Assembly (NCBI GenBank): GCA_030631385.1
Contig: DAOVLG010000140.1
Coordinates: forward strand, 1 to 5,753
Source: Candidatus Coatesiibacteriota bacterium
Lineage (GTDB): Bacteria; RBG-13-66-14
Reading direction: 5' to 3'
Length of the DNA stretch: 5,753 nucleotides
Shown here: positions 1-4,570 of the stretch, in pieces
Layout: each line of letters opens with the position of its first letter
Numbering within the stretch: the stretch's first letter is position 1
The notes under the pieces: generated by a model
What the model was told of the DNA's origin: nothing
The model's input: the letters and a program-made list of their open reading frames with translations, nothing else
Database searches by the model: none
Translations under genes and position numbers: made by a program

Positions 1-8
1 ATCGTTCG

Positions 9-57
9 CGGGAAATTATTATCAAATTAAGACACTAGTAAAAGTCGCAATTTCCCG
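9..57. repeat. Inverted repeat with AT-rich loop
   Basis: CGGGAAATT at 9-17 is exactly complementary to AATTTCCCG at 49-57, with 31 bases between the arms. The right arm runs directly into the GTAG foot of the neighbouring REP-like element. It could be part of a larger palindromic element or the tail of an upstream transcription unit. There is no T-tract to make it a clear terminator. Confidence 0.4.
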
Positions 58-112
58 TAGGGGCGACCCTTCTGCTTCTCGCCCGCGGGCGGGGGCGGAG
101 CCCCGCCCCTAC
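57..112. repeat. REP/iREP-like palindromic pair (GTAG...CTAC)
   Basis: The element opens with GTAG (57-60) followed by GGGCG and closes with CGCCCCTAC, so the ends form a perfect inverted repeat (CGTAGGGGCG at 56-65, CGCCCCTACG at 104-113). The right half folds as GGGGCGG (92-98) with CCGCCCC (103-109) around a 4-base loop. The left half folds only weakly (GGG 61-63 with CCC 67-69). A separate palindrome, GCCCGCGGGC, lies at 81-90. A GTAG tetranucleotide at the foot of a hairpin is the known hallmark of REP sequences mobilised by RAYT (TnpA_REP) transposases, and a head-to-head pair matches a BIME. No RAYT gene is in the window, so the assignment rests on structure and on the related copies at 2946-3024 and 3096-3128. 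Confidence 0.6.
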
Positions 113-298
113 GAATCTAATTTAACCGTTTTCTTCGTCCGAGGCGACAACTTCTTTGAGCGTTAAGGTGAACACATGCCTGGTCCTATCTGCCATATTT
201 ATGAGGAACTTGCACCTTCTTATCGGTCCGTTTACTAAGGGTGATCGGTAACTAAATTAAGCGGGGATTTTTCCCCCTATATCCTCGAGGTTTTTTCG

Positions 299-1186
299 GT
301 GAAGGTCGCCATCACCGGGCCCGACGGCCTCCTGGGGACGGAGCTGGTCCGGGAGTGCCTCACCTCCGGCGCCAGTGTCGCCCCGCTGCTCGAGGCCGAG
401 GTTGACATAACCGACGCGGCGGCCGTCCGGAAGTGTATCGGGCGGGTCTCGCCGGAGCTGGTGATCCATACCGCCGCCTTCACCGCCGTTGACGACGCCG
501 AGGGCGAGGCCGACCGGGCTTACGCGGTGAACGCCTACGGCACCTTCCACGTCTGCCGCGCCGCCGCCCTGGTGGGCGCCCGGGTGATCTACATCTCCAC
601 CGACTACGTCTTCGACGGCGGGGCCGAACGCCCCTACCGTCCCGACGACGAGCCGAAGCCCCTCCAGGTCTACGGGCGTTCGAAGCTGGCCGGCGAGCTA
701 TACGTCCGGCAGAACACGCCCGGCGGCCTCATCGTGCGCACCGGTTCCCTCTACGGTCCCGGCGGCGCCGGCTTTCCGGATAAGCTGTGCGGGCGCGCCG
801 CGGACGGCGATCCGCTCAAGGTCGTCAACGATCAGTGGTGCAGTCCGACTCTGACCAACGACCTGGCCAAGGCCATCCTCGCCCTGGCCGACAAGGTCGC
901 CTCCGGCGTTTACCATCTGACCAACCCGGGCTCGGTCACCTGGTACTCCTACGCCCTCCGCCTGGTCGAGGGGCTGGGGTTGCCCAACGAGGTGGAGCCG
1001 GTGAGCGCGGAGGGGTTCTCCGCCCCGGCGGTCCGTCCCCGCCGGGCTGAGCTCGACTGCTCCGCCGCCGCCGAGGAGGGGGTGGTGATGCGTCCCTGGA
1101 CCGAGGCGCTGGCCGATTATCTGGCCCGGTGCGGCGGACGGTTGCGCCGGAGCGCCGGGCTGGATGAAGAATCGCCTTCGACCTAA
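299..1186 (+). CDS. RmlD-like dTDP-4-dehydrorhamnose reductase family protein
   Basis: This is a cytoplasmic short-chain (extended SDR) oxidoreductase of the RmlD family, whose reference member reduces dTDP-4-dehydrorhamnose to dTDP-L-rhamnose using NAD(P)H. Seen in the sequence: the Rossmann motif GxxGxxG at residues 7-13, the STDYVFDG segment at 100-107 with the catalytic Thr101, the Tyr125-x3-Lys129 pair, the DQWCSPT segment at 178-184 typical of RmlD, and RPRRAELD near 247-253, matching the family's C-terminal RPxxSxL region. The length of 295 residues is normal. The start is GTG at 299, chosen because GAGG at 287-290 lies 8 bases upstream and the Rossmann strand begins at once. The prenyl synthase follows 12 bases after the stop, so the two are probably co-transcribed. 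No rmlA, rmlB or rmlC is in the window, so the exact sugar substrate is uncertain. A related 4-ketoreductase role is possible. Confidence 0.88.
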   Translation: MKVAITGPDGLLGTELVRECLTSGASVAPLLEAEVDITDAAAVRKCIGRVSPELVIHTAAFTAVDDAEGEADRAYAVNAYGTFHVCRAAALVGARVIYISTDYVFDGGAERPYRPDDEPKPLQVYGRSKLAGELYVRQNTPGGLIVRTGSLYGPGGAGFPDKLCGRAADGDPLKVVNDQWCSPTLTNDLAKAILALADKVASGVYHLTNPGSVTWYSYALRLVEGLGLPNEVEPVSAEGFSAPAVRPRRAELDCSAAAEEGVVMRPWTEALADYLARCGGRLRRSAGLDEESPST

Positions 1187-1198
1187 CCGGAGGATCCC

Positions 1199-2080
1199 GT
1201 GGAGGAGCTTAGGGGCTACGCGGCGCGGGTGAGGGGACTGGTCAACGGACGCCTGTTGGAGCTTGCCGCCACCGCCGATCCCCGGTGCGCCAAGCCCCAC
1301 GCCGCCGTCCGCCACACGATCAGGGCCGGAGGCAAACGGCTGCGCCCCGTGCTCTTCTTCGCCTCCTGCGAGCTGTGCGGGACGAAGCCGGAGCGGTTCC
1401 TCGACGTGGCCTGCGCCATCGAGCTGGTGCACACCGCCAGTCTGGTCCTAGACGATCTTCCCTCCATGGACGACGCCCGCCTGCGTCGCGGCCGCCCAAC
1501 CCTCCACGTGATCTACGATGAGGCGACGGCGGTCCTGGCCGCGGTGGCCGAGCTCATGGCGGCCTTCGAGCTCATCGCCCGCTGTCCGGGCATCCGGCGC
1601 GACTCTCTGGCCCGCTCACTGGCCGCCGAGCTGGCCCGCGCCGTGGGGATAGACGAGATGATCTCCGGCCAGCAGCTCGACCTGGACTCGGTGGGAAAGA
1701 GCCTCTCCATGGACGAGATGGAGTTCATCCACGCCGCCAAGACCGGCGCCCTCTTCATGGCCACCGCCCGCATGGGGGCCGTGACCGCCGGGGCCTCTGA
1801 GCCCGAGATCGAGGCCCTCGAGGCCTACGCGAAGAACCTGGGGCTCTCGTTCCAGATCGTGGACGACATCCTGGACGTCACCGCCACCGAGGAGGAGCTG
1901 GGCAAGGACGTGGGCAAGGACGAGGACAAGCCCACCTTCGTCCACCTCTTCGGCCTGGAGACGAGCCGGACCGTGGCCGGGGAGCTGGTCGCCACCGCCA
2001 AGAGCGCCCTCGGCGTCTTCCGGCGCGACACCACCGTCCTTCGTCAACTGGCCGATTTCGTCCTGGAGCGCAAATCTTGA
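1199..2080 (+). CDS. Polyprenyl synthetase, probable GGPP/FPP synthase (IspA/CrtE type)
   Basis: This is a trans-isoprenyl diphosphate synthase that condenses isopentenyl diphosphate with allylic diphosphates in the cytoplasm, feeding quinones, carotenoids or polyprenyl carriers. Visible motifs: GGKRLRP at residues 44-50 (substrate binding), the first aspartate-rich motif DDLPSMDD at 85-92 followed by RLRRGRPT, GQQLD at 157-161, KTG at 181-183, and the second aspartate-rich motif DDILD at 222-226 followed by a GKDVGKDEDKPT stretch. The DDxxxxD spacing marks a bacterial short-chain enzyme. The residue five before the first Asp is Ala80, where E. coli IspA has Tyr, and the surrounding HTASLVLDD resembles CrtE, so a C20 product is favoured by inference. 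At 293 residues it is of normal length. The GTG start at 1199 has GGAGG at 1189-1193, 5 bases upstream. It is the second gene of a pair with the RmlD-like reductase, and its stop codon is embedded in a promoter for the next gene. Confidence 0.92.
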   Translation: MEELRGYAARVRGLVNGRLLELAATADPRCAKPHAAVRHTIRAGGKRLRPVLFFASCELCGTKPERFLDVACAIELVHTASLVLDDLPSMDDARLRRGRPTLHVIYDEATAVLAAVAELMAAFELIARCPGIRRDSLARSLAAELARAVGIDEMISGQQLDLDSVGKSLSMDEMEFIHAAKTGALFMATARMGAVTAGASEPEIEALEAYAKNLGLSFQIVDDILDVTATEEELGKDVGKDEDKPTFVHLFGLETSRTVAGELVATAKSALGVFRRDTTVLRQLADFVLERKS

Positions 2081-2105
2081 CACCGCGACGTTTCGCTGTT
2101 ATGTT
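2077..2105 (+). promoter_or_regulatory. Sigma70-type promoter for the lipoprotein at 2277
   Basis: A perfect -35 hexamer TTGACA (2077-2082) lies 17 bases before TATGTT (2100-2105), which matches the -10 consensus at four of six positions. Transcription would begin near 2112. The -35 box includes the TGA stop of the prenyl synthase gene. No terminator separates that gene from the next, so read-through could add to expression. Confidence 0.6.
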
Positions 2106-2111
2106 GTGCTA

Positions 2112-2276
2112 GTGGTGATGACGGCGTGGACCGGACAGGTTACAGGTCAGGTTAATGGAACCGACCGTCTCCCGCCGACGTTACTAAAGAGGTCAGCGAT
2201 CAACCCCGAGGGCGATGGCGTCCGGCGGGTTCTCGGGCGCGGCCGGAAAACGCCGCCGTCATAACGGAGGATTCCC
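2112..2276 (+). promoter_or_regulatory. Long, foldable 5' leader of the first lipoprotein gene
   Basis: If the promoter at 2077-2105 is used, the mRNA has a leader of about 165 bases. It carries three CAGGT copies (2136-2140, 2143-2147, 2148-2152). It can form a hairpin of GGTC-A-GGTT (2145-2153, one bulged A) with AACCGACC (2159-2166), and a second of GGCGTCCGGC (2217-2226) with GCCGG and ACGCC (2242-2246, 2250-2254, AAA bulge). GGAGG at 2266-2270 is the ribosome-binding site. It matches no riboswitch class I recognise. Confidence 0.35.
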
Positions 2277-2816
2277 ATGAAGAAGGCAATCGTTCCAGCG
2301 ATCATCCTCGTCCTTTTTGCCGGTCTGAACTGCGATCTGTTCAGGATCCCCACGAACGGCAATGGCAACGGCAACGGCTGGAAGCCGCTTACCACCCCCC
2401 GGGGCGTAATCGAGAACATCGCGTGGTGCTACAACAACGCCAGCCTGGAATGGTATGTCACCCTCCTGGACAAGGATAACTTCGTCTTCTACTTTGCCGA
2501 CTCGGACGTGCGGGACCACGGCCTGCCGCCATCCTGGACGTACGATTGGGAGATTGGTGCTACCGAGAAGCTCTTCAATGCGGTGGGCGCCGCAAACATT
2601 GACCTGACGCTCAATTTCGAAAATTGCTACCCCATCGAGCCCGATCCCGGCGTCACCACGTTCAGAATCAATGGCGTCGACTATTATCTGCGCGTGATTA
2701 CCATTGAAACAATATACCAAGCAGATTACCTCGCCAATTTCGAGCTCAACAAGTTCCAGGATGAAACCGGATTGATGCGCTGGTGGCTCACCCGGTGGTG
2801 GGATATTGTGACTTAA
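2277..2816 (+). CDS. Small secreted/lipoprotein-like protein, paralogue 1 of 3
   Basis: Function unknown. The 179-residue protein begins with a lysine-bearing, hydrophobic signal segment (residues 1-18) ending at GLNC, with Cys19 as a possible lipidation site. Asn just before the Cys is not a canonical lipobox, so lipid attachment is less certain than in its two paralogues. A short Asn-Gly linker (27-34) follows. The domain from about 40 onward has the motifs shared with the genes at 3248-3781 and 3861-4403: WCYN (50-53), LLDKDNFVFYF (63-73), PSWTYDWEI (85-93), NGVDYYL (132-138), YQADY (147-151) and RWWLTRWWDI (168-177). An N-terminal helix followed by a D-F-x-F strand, then late strands ending in a W-rich tail, suggests an NTF2/SnoaL-like fold. 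This is inference from pattern only. ATG at 2277 follows GGAGG by 6 bases. The gene has its own probable promoter at 2077-2105 and a terminator at 2837-2858. It converges on the two minus-strand paralogues. Confidence 0.85.
   Translation: MKKAIVPAIILVLFAGLNCDLFRIPTNGNGNGNGWKPLTTPRGVIENIAWCYNNASLEWYVTLLDKDNFVFYFADSDVRDHGLPPSWTYDWEIGATEKLFNAVGAANIDLTLNFENCYPIEPDPGVTTFRINGVDYYLRVITIETIYQADYLANFELNKFQDETGLMRWWLTRWWDIVT
2355..2378 (+). repeat. Hexanucleotide repeat (AAYGGC x4) in the linker
   Basis: Four in-frame copies of AAC/T-GGC encode (Asn-Gly)4 at residues 27-34, between the signal segment and the conserved domain. Because the unit is six bases, slippage would change linker length without breaking the frame. 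One unit carries a synonymous AAT, so the repeat is not perfectly pure. Confidence 0.7.
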
Positions 2817-2836
2817 CGGTTTAACCCTGTAAAAAG

Positions 2837-2858
2837 ACGGCCCGCGTGGGCCGTTTTT
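2837..2858 (+). terminator. Intrinsic terminator after the first lipoprotein gene
   Basis: ACGGCCC (2837-2843) pairs perfectly with GGGCCGT (2848-2854) around a GCGT loop, and TTTTT ends at 2858. It lies 20 bases past the stop codon. The left arm is preceded by AAAAA at 2831-2835, so on the minus strand the same hairpin is also followed by a T-run and could work in both directions. Confidence 0.88.
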
Positions 2859-2945
2859 ATTAGATTAATTAAAAATGCCTACTTTGGTCTGTTGACAAAA
2901 GAGGGCAGCACCGTCAAATTAAATGTATGAGTCTTTGGTCCTTTC

Positions 2946-3024
2946 GTAGGGCGGGGTTTCCCAACCCCGCCACCGCTTTTAAGATTATTATGCCTTTTCG
3001 GCGGGGATTCAATCCCCGCCCTAC
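2946..3024. repeat. REP/iREP-like pair (BIME-like), best-preserved copy
   Basis: Two hairpins face each other. The left is GTAG (2946-2949), then GGCGGGGTT (2950-2958) paired with AACCCCGCC (2963-2971) around TCCC. The right is GGCGGGGAT (3000-3008) paired with ATCCCCGCC (3012-3020), then CTAC (3021-3024). The outer ends form a perfect 11-base inverted repeat (2946-2956 with 3014-3024), and 28 bases separate the hairpins. GTAG directly abutting a GC-rich stem, with a mirror copy, is the structure known for REP/BIME elements moved by RAYT transposases. It sits between convergent genes, the usual location. Membership of a RAYT-driven family is inferred, because no such transposase is in view. 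Confidence 0.72.
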
Positions 3025-3060
3025 ATTTACGGAGCCAAACGCGGCGGCCTCACGCAATAC

Positions 3061-3089
3061 AAAAAAGACAAGGGGTTTCAACCCCTTGT
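3061..3089 (-). terminator. Probable intrinsic terminator for the minus-strand lipoprotein genes
   Basis: ACAAGGGGTT (3068-3077) pairs perfectly with AACCCCTTGT (3080-3089) around a 2-base loop. Read on the minus strand the hairpin is followed by C and then six T (complement of AAAAAA at 3061-3066), the classical intrinsic terminator form. It lies about 160 bases after the stop of the gene at 3248, so the transcript would have a long 3' tail that includes the degenerate REP-like hairpin. Confidence 0.65.
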
Positions 3090-3095
3090 TTCAAC

Positions 3096-3128
3096 GTAGG
3101 GGCGGGGCAACGCAGGGCGTTGCATCCC
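3096..3128 (+). repeat. Degenerate solo REP-like element
   Basis: GTAG (3096-3099) is followed by GGGCGGGGCAACGC. GCAACGC (3107-3113) pairs perfectly with GCGTTGC (3117-3123) around AGG, and after a 2-base bulge GGG (3104-3106) can pair with CCC (3126-3128). It shares CGTAGGGGCG with the copy at 56-65. No CTAC partner follows, so it looks like a single decayed unit. Confidence 0.5.
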
Positions 3129-3247
3129 AGTTACGCTTAGAAGATCGTTTATATATCGAGTGTTTATCTCCGCGAGCGCACCCAAACTGTATGGCTGGCC
3201 TCTATAATCCGCCCGCCCGCACTTTATACGGGTTCGGTGGGTGGGTT

Positions 3248-3781
3248 TCAGTTGGCGATGTCCCACCACTTCCAGAGCCACCACCGCGGCTGGCCCTTCC
3301 AGAGGCCGTTCTTCCGTGTGCGGAAGTTGGCGAAGCCGTCGGCCTGGTACGTCATGTCCCCCGTGACGACGCTGAGGTAATAGTCCACTCCGTTCAGGTC
3401 CCACACCTCGTCATCCGGCCCCGGCTCCCGGTAATCCTCGATGGTCATCGTCAGCTTTATGGCGCCGTCGTCCACCGAATCGAAGAGGTTCCGGGTGGCC
3501 TCGATCTCCTCGTCGTAGCCCCAGGAGGACGGGGTGCCGTAATCCTGAATGTCCCTCGGGTCGAAGTAGAAGGTGAAGTCCGGGTCGAGCATGTCAATGT
3601 AGAAGTTCAGGTCCTGGTAGTTGTAGGCCCACTCGATTCCACGGACGACCCCCTCGGGACTCACGGGGTCGGGCGGCGGAACCGGCGGTCTTTCGGGCGG
3701 CGGGTCCCAGAAGCAGCCCGCGCTCAACAGAAATATCAGCGCTGTGAGGATTAATACCGGTCGGCCCGTCCCGCGTCGCAT
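3248..3781 (-). CDS. Small lipoprotein, paralogue 2 of 3
   Basis: Function unknown. The 177-residue protein has a signal peptide with a canonical lipobox LSAGC (residues 19-23), so it is probably membrane-anchored through Cys23. A proline-rich linker (26-44) follows. The domain carries the family motifs: GIEWAYNYQD (48-57), LDPDFTFYFDPRD (65-77), PSSWGYDEEIEATRNLF (84-100), NGVDYYL (130-136), YQADGFANF (145-153) and RWWLWKWWDI (166-175). It is clearly closest to the plus-strand copy at 2277-2816 in its W-rich tail. An NTF2/SnoaL-like fold is my inference. I chose the ATG at 3781 rather than the upstream frame extension to 3991, because the signal peptide starts there, AAGGAGG lies 4 bases upstream, and the extension would overlap the neighbouring paralogue. 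It lies 79 bases downstream of that paralogue, with a conserved block in the gap. Transcription probably ends at the hairpin at 3061-3089. Confidence 0.85.
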   Translation of the reverse strand: MRRGTGRPVLILTALIFLLSAGCFWDPPPERPPVPPPDPVSPEGVVRGIEWAYNYQDLNFYIDMLDPDFTFYFDPRDIQDYGTPSSWGYDEEIEATRNLFDSVDDGAIKLTMTIEDYREPGPDDEVWDLNGVDYYLSVVTGDMTYQADGFANFRTRKNGLWKGQPRWWLWKWWDIAN

Positions 3782-3792
3782 GGCGCCTCCTT
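3779..3792 (-). promoter_or_regulatory. Start region shared with the neighbouring paralogue
   Basis: On the minus strand, AAGGAGG (3792-3786) precedes CGCC and the ATG. The 12 bases GGAGGCGCCATG are identical to those at 4412-4401 before the paralogue upstream. This fixes both starts and suggests the duplication that made the pair included the translation start. Confidence 0.75.
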
Positions 3793-3824
3793 CGGTTTGC
3801 AGTCTTTTGTAACTATTTCTTCGA

Positions 3825-3860
3825 CGAAGGGAATAGGCGCTAGAGGGCAAGGGGCCTCCG
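3825..3860 (-). promoter_or_regulatory. Conserved upstream block, copy A
   Basis: This block begins immediately after the stop codon of the gene at 3861 and ends 43 bases before the ATG at 3781. By hand alignment about 29 of 36 positions match the block at 4461-4495, including exact runs CGAAG, AGGCGCT and GGGGCCTCCG (plus-strand reading). It does not resemble a sigma70 promoter. Its position suggests a promoter, operator or mRNA leader element common to both lipoprotein genes, or simply preserved duplicated DNA. Confidence 0.5.
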
Positions 3861-4403
3861 TTAGTAGTGAAGTTCGGGACGCTCGAAGCCGCGCAGCTCC
3901 AGCAGCCGCCAGCGGGGGTAGCCTTCACCGGTCTTGACGGTGTGGAAGTCGGCGCGGTAGCTGGCCTGGTAAATAGTGTCTTCGAGTACAACCCGGAGAA
4001 TGTATTCGACGTTCGGGATCAGCCACTCGTCGTCGTCGGGTCCGGGGCTCTCGTAACCGCTCAGATCGAGGTCGAGGTCTATATCACCCTCGTCGCAGGC
4101 GTCGCAGAGGTCGGCGAAGCGGGCCAGCTCCTCCTCGCGGCCCCACTCCACCGGGGTTTCGTCTTCATCGAAGTACCCCTGATCGGGGAAGAGGATGTAC
4201 ACAAAATCGGGGTCCAGGATTTCCGCGTACAGCTCCTGATCCTGATGGTTGTAACACCACTCGAAGGCCTCCAGGAGGCCGAGCGGCGTATCGGTATCGG
4301 GGGGGTCGCCGTCCGGCGCGCCGGGCATGATGCACCCGGTGCCGAGGAGGATTGACATGAGGAGGAGCGGGATAAGTAAAGATAGTCCCGTGCCGGGTTT
4401 CAT
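3861..4403 (-). CDS. Small acidic lipoprotein, paralogue 3 of 3
   Basis: Function unknown. The 180-residue protein has a signal peptide ending in LLGTGC (residues 19-24, Cys24 the probable lipidation site) and a short Pro/Asp linker (28-40). The conserved domain follows: FEWCYNHQDQELY (47-59), LDPDFVYILF (63-72), VEWGREEELARFADL (85-99), NVEYILRVV (131-139) and YQASYRADF (145-153). It differs from its two relatives. It is markedly acidic (dense Asp/Glu at 101-127), and the terminal WWDI motif is replaced by LLELRGFERPELHY, so the pocket or surface has probably diverged. ATG at 4403 is preceded by GGGAGG, 4 bases upstream, in a start region identical to that of the gene at 3248-3781. It lies 167 bases after the MFS stop codon and may have its own promoter or be read from the MFS gene. 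Confidence 0.85.
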   Translation of the reverse strand: MKPGTGLSLLIPLLLMSILLGTGCIMPGAPDGDPPDTDTPLGLLEAFEWCYNHQDQELYAEILDPDFVYILFPDQGYFDEDETPVEWGREEELARFADLCDACDEGDIDLDLDLSGYESPGPDDDEWLIPNVEYILRVVLEDTIYQASYRADFHTVKTGEGYPRWRLLELRGFERPELHY

Positions 4404-4415
4404 GGCGCCTCCCTT
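4401..4415 (-). promoter_or_regulatory. Start region shared with the downstream paralogue
   Basis: Minus-strand AAGGGAGG (4415-4408) precedes CGCC and ATG. GGAGGCGCCATG (4412-4401) is identical to the start region at 3790-3779. The encoded N-termini also share Gly-Thr-Gly at residues 4-6. Confidence 0.75.
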
Positions 4416-4460
4416 TTGCTTTTCGCCTCTGTCTAACCAATCTATCTATACCGATTTGGG

Positions 4461-4495
4461 CGAAGAGACGAGGCGCTCAGGACACGGGGCCTCCG
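4461..4495 (-). promoter_or_regulatory. Conserved upstream block, copy B
   Basis: This is the counterpart of 3825-3860, one base shorter, and ends 57 bases before the ATG at 4403. The matched runs are the same (CGAAG, AGGCGCT, GGGGCCTCCG in plus-strand reading). Between it and the start codon the two leaders are not alignable, so the block stands out as the preserved part. A TATAGA (minus strand, about 4450-4445) just downstream could be a -10 box, but no -35 partner at normal spacing is visible. Confidence 0.5.
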
Positions 4496-4570
4496 GGGCG
4501 GGTGTCAGGGGGATGGGAGGAGTTAGAGCTTTTGCTTATAGGATACGCTCACCGGACGGAATTGGTGCCC

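Larger units (their letters stand above)
1..298. other. Left intergenic flank without a convincing gene
   Basis: No coding region is supported here. The stretch is visibly richer in A and T than the genes to its right, apart from a GC-rich palindromic repeat pair at 57-112. A 9-base perfect inverted repeat (9-17 with 49-57) lies at the left end. A small hairpin, GGGGA/TCCCC (263-267 with 272-276, T-rich loop), sits just before the ribosome-binding site of the first gene. Two tiny open frames, 176-238 (+) and 122-196 (-), are too short to call. No promoter close to consensus was found for the gene at 299, so its transcription start is unresolved. Confidence 0.6.
2859..3247. other. Gene-free stretch between convergent lipoprotein genes, rich in palindromes
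   Basis: The plus-strand lipoprotein ends at 2816 and the minus-strand one ends at 3248, so both are transcribed into this region. It holds a REP/iREP-like pair (2946-3024), a palindrome with an A-tract on its left (3061-3089), and a degenerate GTAG-footed hairpin (3096-3128). Bases 3129-3247 show no gene or clear signal. The open frame that enters at 2927 on the plus strand is antisense to the lipoprotein gene and translates repeat sequence, so I do not consider it a gene. Confidence 0.65.

Noticed and set aside
210..238. TTGCAC-17-TACTAA as promoter for the reductase gene
   Set aside because: Each box matches consensus at only three positions, which is too weak to list as a feature.
698..1432. 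244-codon minus-strand frame across the reductase and prenyl synthase
   Set aside because: It is antisense to two genes with intact catalytic motifs and has low-complexity Gly/Pro/Arg composition typical of a shadow frame.
2892..2920. TTGACA followed at 17 bases by CAAATT, as a plus-strand promoter
   Set aside because: The -10 match is only three of six and there is no gene downstream on the plus strand.
57..3128. Palindromes as a CRISPR array
   Set aside because: The units are few, in opposite orientations, unevenly spaced and not identical. There are no regular spacers.
2927..3754. 275-codon plus-strand open frame
   Set aside because: Most of it is antisense to the lipoprotein gene at 3248-3781, and its first part translates the REP-like repeats. 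It has no ribosome-binding site or recognisable domain. Long antisense frames are common in GC-rich DNA.
3782..3991. N-terminal extension of the lipoprotein gene to a start at 3991
   Set aside because: The extension overlaps the 3' end of the neighbouring paralogue and places the signal peptide internally. The ATG at 3781 has a strong ribosome-binding site shared with the paralogue.
3867..4355. 162-codon plus-strand frame
   Set aside because: It is an exact antisense shadow of the acidic lipoprotein gene, without start signals.
4496..4570. Terminator for the MFS gene
   Set aside because: I found no hairpin with a T-tract on the minus strand between the MFS stop and the lipoprotein gene.
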